NCBI GenBank assembly: GCA_016210395.1
Contig: JACQUI010000164.1
Coordinates: 1-7,189 of the forward strand
Reading direction: 5' to 3'
Source of the DNA: Chloroflexota bacterium
GTDB lineage: Bacteria; Chloroflexota; Dehalococcoidia; Lucifugimonadales; JACPCL1
DNA length: 7,189 nucleotides
Position numbers and translations under genes: made by a program. Every line of letters begins with the position of its first letter. The stretch's first letter is position 1. Positions 1 through 5,564 of the stretch are shown here, in pieces. Under the pieces are notes generated by a model. The model was given only the letters and a program-made list of their open reading frames with translations, ran no database searches and had not been told where the DNA came from.

Positions 1-1266
1 GACGTGGAGGTCGCGCATCTCCAGCTTCTTCTTGACGCTGGGGTCAATGAGGGTAATGTCTGCGTCGCTGCCCACGGCGATGGCGCCCTTGCGCGGGTAG
101 AAGCCCAGCACCTTGGCCACGTTGGTGGAGGTGACGGCGGCGAACCGCTCCAGGGACATGCCCTGGTCAACGACGCCTTCCTTATAGGTGATGCCCATGC
201 GGATCTCGATGCCGATGTTGCCGCCGGTCACGTCCAGGATGGTGCGGCCCTCAGTCTTGTCCGCGTAGGTGGTGACGATGCTGTCGGTGGCCATGAAGGA
301 GAGGTCGCCGTGGAGGAGGCCATCCCAGAGCCGGCGGCGGTCCTCCTCGAACTTGAGGGACGGGTAGGTGTGGTACTTCATGCCGTCGTATTCCTGGTAG
401 TTGTGAGCGTTGAAGGAGCAGTAGGTGTTCAGCGTTTCGCCATAGACGGGCAGGCCCTTGCTTCGCGCCTCGGCGATGGCGTTGACGCCTTCCTTGGCGC
501 TGGTGTGCACGAAGTACATTCCTGCGCCTGTCTTCTCGGCCAGGCGGATGACGCGGCGGAAGGCGAGGTCTTCGGACATATTGTTGTGGATGAGGTGCAT
601 GTTCCACCAGGCCATCAGGCCGCGCTCCTGGGCCCGGGCGTAGTTGTACTGGACGACGTCGTCGTCCTCGGCATGCACCGCCACAACGCCGCCGTGGCGT
701 TGTGTCTCAGACATGATGGCCTCCAGGCGGCCCATGTCCATCTTGAAAGCGGGCCTCTCAGGGGTTGGAGGGAGAATGGAGACCGTGAATATCTTGATGC
801 TGGGGAACCCGGCGGAGATGAGGTCTTTGATTTGGCCTACGGCCCTGGGCGTGGCGCCGCCCCTGAGGATGGCGTGAGCGGTGTAGTCGGTGTAGGCCTT
901 GCCCTTCCAGCCGTCCAGATGTGTGTGGATTGCCTGGACCAGATCGCCGTCATCGGGCATGCCCGCGAAGTCCACGACGGTGGTGGTGCCGCCGAAAAGG
1001 GCCGCCAGGGACTGCTCGGCAGGGCCCATGTTGTTGCGGCTGACGGGGTTGCGAGGGCCGGGCATTGGAAAGCCGATGTGGGCGTGGGCCTCGATGCCGC
1101 CGGGCACGGCGATCTTGCCCGTGGCGTCTATCACCCTGCCACCGTCAGATGTGACGGTGCCTGGCGCGGCGACGGACACGATCTTCTCTCCCGCCACGCC
1201 GATGTCCCACTCGCCCGCGCCTGCAGGCGTGACGACGCGTCCCCCTTTGATCAACAGGTCGAGCAT
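1..1266 (-). CDS. Dihydropyrimidinase/hydantoinase-like amidohydrolase, C-terminus cut by window edge
   Basis: Metal-dependent cyclic-amidohydrolase family (dihydropyrimidinase, D-hydantoinase, allantoinase type), expected to hydrolyse a ring amide in the cytoplasm. 422 codons are visible with no stop. Family members usually have about 460 residues, so roughly 40 are probably missing. The N-terminal strand MLDLLIKGGRVVTPAG is typical. All six binuclear-metal ligands can be placed: H61 and H63 in GGIEAHAH, the carbamylatable lysine K158 in SIKIF, H198 in VAVHAED, H254 in YFVHTSAKEG and D328 in MATDS. The closing motif AIAVGSDADITLIDP is the usual small beta-domain return. The start is supported by a GGGAGG ribosome site 5 nt upstream. 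Residues that contact hydantoin in characterised enzymes appear changed: no Tyr five residues after the lysine, YPSLK in place of SPPLR, and GGNIGIEIR in place of NGxPGxExR. The family is therefore secure, the substrate is not. It lies 154 nt downstream of SBP1 and is probably co-transcribed, with a hairpin between them. Confidence 0.9.
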   Translation of the reverse strand, partial: MLDLLIKGGRVVTPAGAGEWDIGVAGEKIVSVAAPGTVTSDGGRVIDATGKIAVPGGIEAHAHIGFPMPGPRNPVSRNNMGPAEQSLAALFGGTTTVVDFAGMPDDGDLVQAIHTHLDGWKGKAYTDYTAHAILRGGATPRAVGQIKDLISAGFPSIKIFTVSILPPTPERPAFKMDMGRLEAIMSETQRHGGVVAVHAEDDDVVQYNYARAQERGLMAWWNMHLIHNNMSEDLAFRRVIRLAEKTGAGMYFVHTSAKEGVNAIAEARSKGLPVYGETLNTYCSFNAHNYQEYDGMKYHTYPSLKFEEDRRRLWDGLLHGDLSFMATDSIVTTYADKTEGRTILDVTGGNIGIEIRMGITYKEGVVDQGMSLERFAAVTSTNVAKVLGFYPRKGAIAVGSDADITLIDPSVKKKLEMRDLHV

Positions 1267-1271
1267 AAGCG

Positions 1272-1277
1272 CCTCCC
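1272..1277 (-). promoter_or_regulatory. Shine-Dalgarno of the amidohydrolase gene
   Basis: On the minus strand AAGGGAGGCGCTTATG places GGGAGG five bases before the ATG at 1266. This fixes the amidohydrolase start. Confidence 0.8.
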
Positions 1278-1325
1278 TTAGGTCTGATCGTGCAGAAGTA
1301 TTCGGCAACACAGGGGTAGTATTGC

Positions 1326-1344
1326 GGCCTCGAATAAAGAGGCC
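1326..1344 (-). promoter_or_regulatory. Small perfect hairpin between SBP1 and amidohydrolase
   Basis: GGCCTC (1326-1331) and GAGGCC (1339-1344) form a 6-bp perfect stem with a 7-nt A/T-rich loop. No U-tract follows in the transcript. The same GGCCTC could instead pair with a second GAGGCC at 1355-1360, which overlaps an arm of the larger neighbouring hairpin, so the two structures could compete. The function is unknown. Confidence 0.35.
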
Positions 1345-1356
1345 CAAGCATACGGA

Positions 1357-1398
1357 GGCCACACCTGGCGCGAGTCCTCACAGCCTCCAGGTGTGGCC
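1357..1398 (-). promoter_or_regulatory. 12-bp perfect inverted repeat after SBP1 stop
   Basis: GGCCACACCTGG (1357-1368) is the exact reverse complement of CCAGGTGTGGCC (1387-1398), separated by an 18-nt loop. In the transcript the hairpin starts 22 nt after the SBP1 stop codon. There is no run of U after it, so it is not a textbook intrinsic terminator. A 3'-end stabilising or partial-termination hairpin, which would let the binding protein be made in excess over the downstream enzyme, is a plausible role. The pairing is read directly from the sequence; the role is inferred. Confidence 0.55.
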
Positions 1399-1420
1399 CC
1401 GCTCGATCATGAAAAGAGGT

Positions 1421-3298
1421 CTACCGCTGCACGCCTGCGGGCATGCGCGTGCGGTCCAGCCACGTGTCTTCCAGCACGTTCAGGCCCCAGTACGTGGCCC
1501 AGAAGTAGACATCGTGGCCTACCAGGCTCTGGACCCACGGGCGGAAGAAGTGATAGAAGAGCGGGCTGGGCAGCCACACGCGGCCGTACAGGTTCTCGTA
1601 GTCGTAGTCCGCGATGGCCTTGCCAATCTGCTCGCGCTTGGCGCGGTCCAACTCCACGCGCTGGGCGCGGATCAGTTCATCCAGCTTGGAGTCGCTGACG
1701 CCGAAGATGTTGCTCGGCGCACCGGTCTCGAGGACGCTGGCCCAGTCGTTCAGGTCGCTGCCGCCCGTGATGGTAGCGCCGTAGAGCAGGTCGTCCCACT
1801 GGCCGGTGTTGTACTTGCTGCGCCAGGTGGTGGCGTCCACAAGCTGAGGCTCGGTCTCAATGCCCACGGCCCGCAGATACTCCATGTACAGGGCAGGGTC
1901 AGAAGGCATGGCGCCCGTGGCGGAGGAGATAAGCATTTTGAGCTTTAGAGAGCCGGGGGCGTAGCCCGCCTCCTTGAGCAGTCGCTTGGACTCCTCAGGG
2001 TTGTACTTGTACCAGGCCGGCGCGTCCTTGGCCGTGCGCGGGAACATGCGGCCTCCGTCCCAGTCGGTGGGCACGGTGGAGAAGCCGATGCGCGCGTTGC
2101 CGCCGTAGAGGGCCTTGATGGCGGCGTTGTAGTCAATGGACATGGCGATGGCGCGGCGCACGCGGATGTCGTCGAAGGGCTTCTCCTTGACATTAAAGCC
2201 GAAGTAGTAGTTGGAGCCGCTGTTCTGCTCATTGACGTAGAACAGGCACCCCAGGGCTCCGCAGTTATCAATGAGCTGCTTGGCGTCGTTCCAGCCGCGG
2301 TAGGTGTACTCGTCAAGCTGACCTGTGCGGAAGGCGGCGATCCTCGCTGCTGCGTCGGGAATGTTGTACCACTCCACCCGGTCCAGGAAGGGACGGCCCT
2401 CCCTGAAGTAGTTGGGGTTCTTTTCGGCATAGAGATGGTCGTTGGCGATGTATTCCTTGGCGATGAATGCGCCGGTGCCGATGGGCATGTTGTTGATGGA
2501 GCCGTCATCCACGGCTTCCTTGGGCACGAGGTTATTCAGCGGTCCAACGATGCTGTAGATGAATGCCCCGTCCACGGACTTCATCTTGAACACCACTGTG
2601 TACTTGTCCGTCGCCTCGACTGACGCAACGTTCTTGTAGATGTCGGCCGTGGCGCCGGAAAGCTGGCCGTCCCGAAAGCGATTGATGTTGTACACGACGT
2701 CGTCTGCAGTGAACTCTCGTCCATTTACAGGAGGGACGTTTTGCCACTTGACGCCCTGGCGCAGCTTGAAGGTGTAGGTCAGACCATCCTGGCTGATGCT
2801 CCAGGTTTCCGCAAGGTCCGGCTTGAAGAAGAGCTTGTGGATGTTGCCCGCGCCCTCGTAGGCCTTGTTCAGGTCCATCTCATAGGTAAGAAGCCTATTG
2901 TAGAAAGGGGACGAAATGAGCGCCACCGTGGACCCAAAGGGCGTCGCCGTGTCCCACGTGCGGGGGACAGTTGGCTGGTTCATTTTCAGGACGCCGCCGG
3001 ATGTCCTTTGGCCCTTGCCCAGTGTGGCCGGGCTCCAGTCCACTTTGCTCCAGTGGTACTTGGCCAGGAGCGGCATCTCTTGCTGAATGTCCTCAGGGAT
3101 CTGAATCAGGTTGCCTGCGGGAGCCGGCGATGCCACGGGCGCAGGGGAGGTGGACGTTGGCCCGGCTACAGCCGTGGTAGGCGTAGCGGCAGGCGCCTGC
3201 GTGGGCTCCGCTCCTGAGGAACAGCTCACCGCAACGAGGATTGCCGCTGCGGCTACGAAGCCGAAATACCGCACCCTGGACTTGACGCTCATTCGCAT
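1421..3298 (-). CDS. ABC transporter solute-binding lipoprotein, family 5 (SBP1)
   Basis: Extracytoplasmic binding protein of the peptide/nickel/oligopeptide type (SBP_bac_5), 625 residues from the chosen start. That start (MRMSVKSRVR) gives a short basic n-region, a hydrophobic stretch FGFVAAAAILVAV and lipobox VSC with lipidated Cys at residue 26. A weak AGAGAG lies 6 nt upstream. An upstream in-frame ATG at 3355 would add 19 charged residues before the signal and is less likely; the ATG at 3292 is also possible. After Cys comes an Ala/Pro/Thr linker of about 40 residues (tether), then the binding domain. The family signature is around residues 163-185 (AETWSISQDGLTYTFKL, GVKW). Other conserved blocks are PIGTGAFIAKEY (about 272-283) and RVRRAIAMSIDY (about 379-390). 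A Cys pair, CGALGC, is at 346-351. It is a close paralogue of SBP2, about three quarters identical by eye, with the same last residues. No permease or ATPase is adjacent in the window. The ligand cannot be read from sequence. Confidence 0.93.
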   Translation of the reverse strand: MRMSVKSRVRYFGFVAAAAILVAVSCSSGAEPTQAPAATPTTAVAGPTSTSPAPVASPAPAGNLIQIPEDIQQEMPLLAKYHWSKVDWSPATLGKGQRTSGGVLKMNQPTVPRTWDTATPFGSTVALISSPFYNRLLTYEMDLNKAYEGAGNIHKLFFKPDLAETWSISQDGLTYTFKLRQGVKWQNVPPVNGREFTADDVVYNINRFRDGQLSGATADIYKNVASVEATDKYTVVFKMKSVDGAFIYSIVGPLNNLVPKEAVDDGSINNMPIGTGAFIAKEYIANDHLYAEKNPNYFREGRPFLDRVEWYNIPDAAARIAAFRTGQLDEYTYRGWNDAKQLIDNCGALGCLFYVNEQNSGSNYYFGFNVKEKPFDDIRVRRAIAMSIDYNAAIKALYGGNARIGFSTVPTDWDGGRMFPRTAKDAPAWYKYNPEESKRLLKEAGYAPGSLKLKMLISSATGAMPSDPALYMEYLRAVGIETEPQLVDATTWRSKYNTGQWDDLLYGATITGGSDLNDWASVLETGAPSNIFGVSDSKLDELIRAQRVELDRAKREQIGKAIADYDYENLYGRVWLPSPLFYHFFRPWVQSLVGHDVYFWATYWGLNVLEDTWLDRTRMPAGVQR

Positions 3299-3304
3299 TC
3301 GTTT

Positions 3305-3310
3305 CTCTCT
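3305..3310 (-). promoter_or_regulatory. Weak purine-rich ribosome site of SBP1
   Basis: AGAGAG lies six bases before the ATG at 3298 in a purine-rich stretch. It is weaker than the AAGGAGG sites of the two PuuE-like genes. It favours the ATG at 3298 over those at 3292 and 3355, but does not settle the choice. Confidence 0.4.
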
Positions 3311-3362
3311 TTCTGTCGCTTCCTGCTTTGTAGAGTGAAGACTGGTTTTGACCATCCCATTG

Positions 3363-3402
3363 CCCGCCCTGCGGGGAGGGGGTGAATGTGGGGAACACCC
3401 CC
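3363..3402. repeat. GC-rich palindromic block, copy A
   Basis: This block lies in the 164-nt gap between the second PuuE-like gene and SBP1. It contains CCCGC-CCT-GCGGG (3363-3375), then GGGGGTG (3378-3384) pairing with CACCCCC (3396-3402), or alternatively GGGG-AACA-CCCC (3390-3401). The order palindrome, GAATG, GGGGAACACCCCC matches the block at 5507-5551 in the gap after SBP2. No T-run follows on either strand. It may be a dispersed intergenic repeat or a transcript-stabilising hairpin pair. Confidence 0.55.
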
Positions 3403-3419
3403 ATATGCCCGGCAGGACG

Positions 3420-3455
3420 CTAGCGTTGCACGCGCGCCGGCGCTCCAGTTTCCCA
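3420..3455 (-). pseudogene. Possible remnant of an SBP gene 3' end
   Basis: On the minus strand this stretch ends in codons for Pro-Ala-Arg-Val-Gln-Arg followed by TAG. Both intact binding-protein genes end in Pro-Ala-Gly-Val-Gln-Arg-stop. At nucleotide level TGCACGC and GCCGGC are shared with SBP2 at the same spacing. TCCAG and TTTCC follow in the same order but with gaps. The adjoining palindromic block (3363-3402) matches the one just after the SBP2 stop, so the similarity runs across the stop codon. Only a few codons are recognisable, so this is a suggestive vestige and could be chance. Confidence 0.35.
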
Positions 3456-3462
3456 TTCCTCG

Positions 3463-4422
3463 TCAGGCTTGCCGCCTTGCCCGTTCTGCGGCGGTCCCAC
3501 GCCGGGCGGGTGATTCGCCGGCGCCGCTGCCGGCTGTAGCCGTTTTTCTCGCCTCCAGGTGGGCCACCACGTCATCGTAGTAGTGGGCCAGGTAGTACTC
3601 GGCAATGTCGTCCGCCGTGGTATGCCACACCTGGTCGTGGCCCATGATGTACTGCAACGCCAGGTCCAGGTACTTGGCGGCGTAGGGACGGCCTATGAAG
3701 AAGGGGTGCAGGGAGAGGCACATCACGCGTCCGCTCTCGGCCCCTTCCTGGTACAGAACGTCAAACTGGTCCTTGATCATCTGGAGGAAGTACTCCGGCC
3801 CCCTGTTCCAGCTTTGCAGGCCGGCGTCGTTCGTCTGGCCGGTGTAGGGCACGTAGATGAACCTGCCCTTCTTCACCTTGAGGGGGAAGGGTTGGTCATC
3901 AATGAGCCATGAGGTGTGGTAGAGACACCCCGCTTCCGCCATCAGATCATCGGTGTTGGCAGTGTACCCGCCTCCGCCACCCAGTCTCCCCTTGACCTGC
4001 TTCCCCGTATATTTCTTCACGGTATCAATGAAGTCCCGCCAGTAGGCGCGCTCTTCTTCTATTGTGTAGTCGTAGATCGGGCGAGTGTTATACACCCCGT
4101 GGGCCATGTAGTCCCAGTTCCGCGACACCATGGCGTCCCGGACCTCCGGGAAATGCTCCAGGACTCCAAGGTTCAGGCAGCAGCAGGCGCGGATCTTGTT
4201 GCTATCCAGCACCTCAAGCATGCGCCAGAAGCCCACTCTATTGCCGTAGTCGTTCCGGGAGTAGCTGGGGATGTCCGGCTGCGTAGGTCTGCTCAAGGGG
4301 GTGTACTCGTAATGCTCCATGTTGGGGGCTACCCAGAACGCCACCCGCGCGTTGTTCGGCCACCTTATCACCGGCCGGTCTATGATCGGTGAATACTCGA
4401 AGCGGTCCGGTGGCAGCGCCAT
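3463..4422 (-). CDS. PuuE-like NodB-fold hydrolase, paralogue 1, with extra C-terminal tail
   Basis: 319 residues, polysaccharide-deacetylase superfamily, in the branch that includes metal-independent allantoinase PuuE and similar cyclic-amide hydrolases. Supporting motifs are RVAFWVAPNMEHYEY (26-40), the NodB motif-1 position but without its Asp pair; DYGNRVGFWRMLEVLD (58-73); AHGVYNTRP (107-115), motif 2 with the first His but Asn112 where the second His should be; EEERAYW (122-128); TSWLIDDQPFPLKVKKG (170-186); and LSLHPFFIGRP (236-246), the PuuE-like C-terminal His motif. It has no signal peptide, so it is likely cytoplasmic. The start is set by AAGGAGG 5 nt upstream. Compared with its neighbour at 4472-5398 it has about 27 additional residues (293-319) rich in Ala, Gly and Arg, possibly read-through into non-coding remnant DNA. 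It starts 49 nt after that paralogue and is very likely in the same operon. Cyclic imide, ureide or hydantoin ring opening is inferred from family and neighbours; a carbohydrate deacetylase is less likely without the metal triad. Confidence 0.82.
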   Translation of the reverse strand: MALPPDRFEYSPIIDRPVIRWPNNARVAFWVAPNMEHYEYTPLSRPTQPDIPSYSRNDYGNRVGFWRMLEVLDSNKIRACCCLNLGVLEHFPEVRDAMVSRNWDYMAHGVYNTRPIYDYTIEEERAYWRDFIDTVKKYTGKQVKGRLGGGGGYTANTDDLMAEAGCLYHTSWLIDDQPFPLKVKKGRFIYVPYTGQTNDAGLQSWNRGPEYFLQMIKDQFDVLYQEGAESGRVMCLSLHPFFIGRPYAAKYLDLALQYIMGHDQVWHTTADDIAEYYLAHYYDDVVAHLEARKTATAGSGAGESPARRGTAAERARRQA

Positions 4423-4427
4423 GTCCC

Positions 4428-4434
4428 CCTCCTT
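4428..4434 (-). promoter_or_regulatory. Shine-Dalgarno of PuuE-like paralogue 1
   Basis: AAGGAGG on the minus strand, five bases before the ATG at 4422. It is a near-perfect anti-16S match and fixes this start. Confidence 0.85.
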
Positions 4435-4471
4435 GATCGTGGATCGTGATGGTTGAGCGGGTCTCGCAGGG

Positions 4472-5398
4472 CTATTTGACCTGGGATTTGTACCATTCGA
4501 TGATCTCGCCCCCCGTTGCCTTCCATACTCCGCCGTAGGAATTGATGTGCCCCAGGGCCTGGTCCAGGTACTTGATGCGCCAGGGCTGGCCTATGACCCA
4601 CGGGTGAAGGTTGAGGACCAGCATCCGCCCGCTTTTGGCCCCGTCGGCGTACAGGCCGTCGAACTCGTCCTGGATTATCCGGCTGTACTCGTTGATGAGC
4701 CTGCGGCCCAGCAAGTGCGTGTAGACGTCGTCCACGTGCAAATTGACGCCCAGGGAGAACAGCTCCCCCTCTTTCACCTTCATTCGATAGGGTTGCTCGT
4801 CATTGCCCCAGTCGCAGACATAGCGAATCCCCTCAGCCCCCAGCAGGCCAGGCGTGCGCATGGATTCCTGGAAATCAGGGCCGGACCAGCCCACCGGCCG
4901 TCTGCCCGTCGCCTTGGCCAGCGCCTCAACAGATTCGTGGATGTACCTGCGCTCCTCCTCCGCTGACATGCCTGCGTGGATAATGCGTCTCGCGGAGATG
5001 CCGTGGGCGATGAACTCTCCGCCCCTCTTCCGGCACTCCTCTACCAGGAAGGGATAGTTCTCGGCCACCGCCTTGTCCATGGCCACCGTGGGCTTGATCC
5101 CATACTGGTCCAGCACGCGCAGCACCCGGAACACCCCAACTCGGTTTCCGTACTCGTGGTTGCCGAAGCCGCCTATGTCAGGGAACCTGCCACCGCCCGT
5201 CCACAACCCCGGCTGGCCTCCCATTGGGCTGACGGTCGTGGGCGCGTCCGCCGGCATCTGCCAGTCCCAGTGCTCCAGATTCACGATGACGCACAAGGCC
5301 ACCCGTGCGCCTTGGGGCCATTTCAGTGGCGGTCTGGTGCTGATGGGCGACCAATCGTAATGCTCTTGGTCCATTCCTGGCTTTCGCATTCCAGGCAT
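4472..5398 (-). CDS. PuuE-like NodB-fold hydrolase, paralogue 2
   Basis: 308 residues of the polysaccharide-deacetylase superfamily, PuuE-like branch (metal-independent allantoinase and cyclic-imide type enzymes). Recognisable blocks are SPISTRPPLKWPQGARVAL (17-35); NLEHWDW (40-46), where the NodB Asp-Asp is replaced by Leu-Glu; EYGNRVGVFRVLRVLDQYGI (82-101), a strong family signature; FIAHGISARR (129-138), one His of the HxxxH motif kept and the second replaced by Ala136; EEERRYI (147-153); RPVGW (167-171), also seen in PuuE; and NLHPWVIGQPWR (263-274). It has an insertion of about 20 residues after residue 49 relative to paralogue 1 (MGGQPGLWTGGGRF). No signal peptide, so probably cytoplasmic. 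AAGGAGG lies 6 nt before the ATG. It is followed 49 nt later by paralogue 1, to which it is roughly 40% identical by eye. Exact substrate unknown; ring-opening of a cyclic amide is the favoured inference. Confidence 0.85.
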   Translation of the reverse strand: MPGMRKPGMDQEHYDWSPISTRPPLKWPQGARVALCVIVNLEHWDWQMPADAPTTVSPMGGQPGLWTGGGRFPDIGGFGNHEYGNRVGVFRVLRVLDQYGIKPTVAMDKAVAENYPFLVEECRKRGGEFIAHGISARRIIHAGMSAEEERRYIHESVEALAKATGRRPVGWSGPDFQESMRTPGLLGAEGIRYVCDWGNDEQPYRMKVKEGELFSLGVNLHVDDVYTHLLGRRLINEYSRIIQDEFDGLYADGAKSGRMLVLNLHPWVIGQPWRIKYLDQALGHINSYGGVWKATGGEIIEWYKSQVK

Positions 5399-5404
5399 GA
5401 TGTC

Positions 5405-5411
5405 CCTCCTT
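5405..5411 (-). promoter_or_regulatory. Shine-Dalgarno of PuuE-like paralogue 2
   Basis: AAGGAGG on the minus strand, six bases before the ATG at 5398. It supports that start over the in-frame ATGs at codons 4 and 9. Confidence 0.85.
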
Positions 5412-5436
5412 GCAGGCTAGTGCCCACAGTCATACA

Positions 5437-5478
5437 TCAGCGTTGTCATGCTGAGGTGCGCTTCCGCGCCCTGGCGCG
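5437..5478. repeat. Cluster of short inverted repeats in the SBP2-PuuE gap
   Basis: Three short stems lie in a row: TCAGC (5437-5441) with GCTGA (5450-5454); GCGC-TTCC-GCGC (5458-5469); and CGCGC-CCTG-GCGCG (5465-5478, the last two overlapping and exclusive). On the plus strand the first reads GTTGTCATGCTGAGG, which resembles a degenerate copy of GTCATGCTGAG-type intergenic repeats seen in many bacterial genomes. Its function is unknown. Confidence 0.4.
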
Positions 5479-5506
5479 TGTTCAACGCAGGGAACCATTC
5501 TCCTCG

Positions 5507-5551
5507 CTTCCCCTTCCTGGAAGGGAAGGAATGAGATCGGGGGACACCCCC
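5507..5551. repeat. GC-rich palindromic block, copy B, after SBP2 stop
   Basis: CTTCCCC-TTC (5507-5516) folds on GAA-GGG-AAG (5520-5528), a 9-bp stem with one bulged C and a CTG loop. It is followed by GAATG, then GGGGG-ACA-CCCCC (5539-5551). In the transcript the block begins about 13 nt after the SBP2 stop at 5565, so it could protect or end that message. There is no U-tract. It matches copy A at 3363-3402 in order and partly in sequence. Confidence 0.55.
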
Positions 5552-5564
5552 GTACCCCCGCGCT

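Noticed and set aside
4..1281. Long open frame on the plus strand (about 425 codons) across the amidohydrolase gene.
   Set aside because: It is the antisense shadow of a GC-rich gene with codon bias. The minus-strand frame has all family motifs and a ribosome site; the plus-strand product has no recognisable motif.
1284..1320. Possible promoter for the amidohydrolase gene (TTGCCG on the minus strand).
   Set aside because: No -10-like hexamer lies 16-18 nt downstream of it.
1357..1398. Intrinsic transcription terminator.
   Set aside because: The stem is good, but no U-rich tract follows on the transcript, so it is listed only as a hairpin.
899..1948. Plus-strand open frame bridging the amidohydrolase gene, the gap and the SBP1 3' end.
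   Set aside because: It runs antisense across two well-supported genes and an intergenic hairpin, and shows no domain or ribosome site.
3311..3350. Possible promoter for SBP1 (TACAAA as a -10 element).
   Set aside because: No acceptable -35 element at proper spacing; the match is at chance level.
3353..3355. ATG as the start of SBP1.
   Set aside because: It would put 19 charged or polar residues before a normal basic n-region and signal peptide, and no good ribosome site precedes it. The ATG at 3298 fits better, though this is not proven.
3420..3605. Alternative minus-strand 61-codon open frame ending in VQR-stop as an independent small gene.
   Set aside because: Most of it overlaps the PuuE-like paralogue 1 coding region in another frame. 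Only its last codons are of interest, as a possible SBP remnant.
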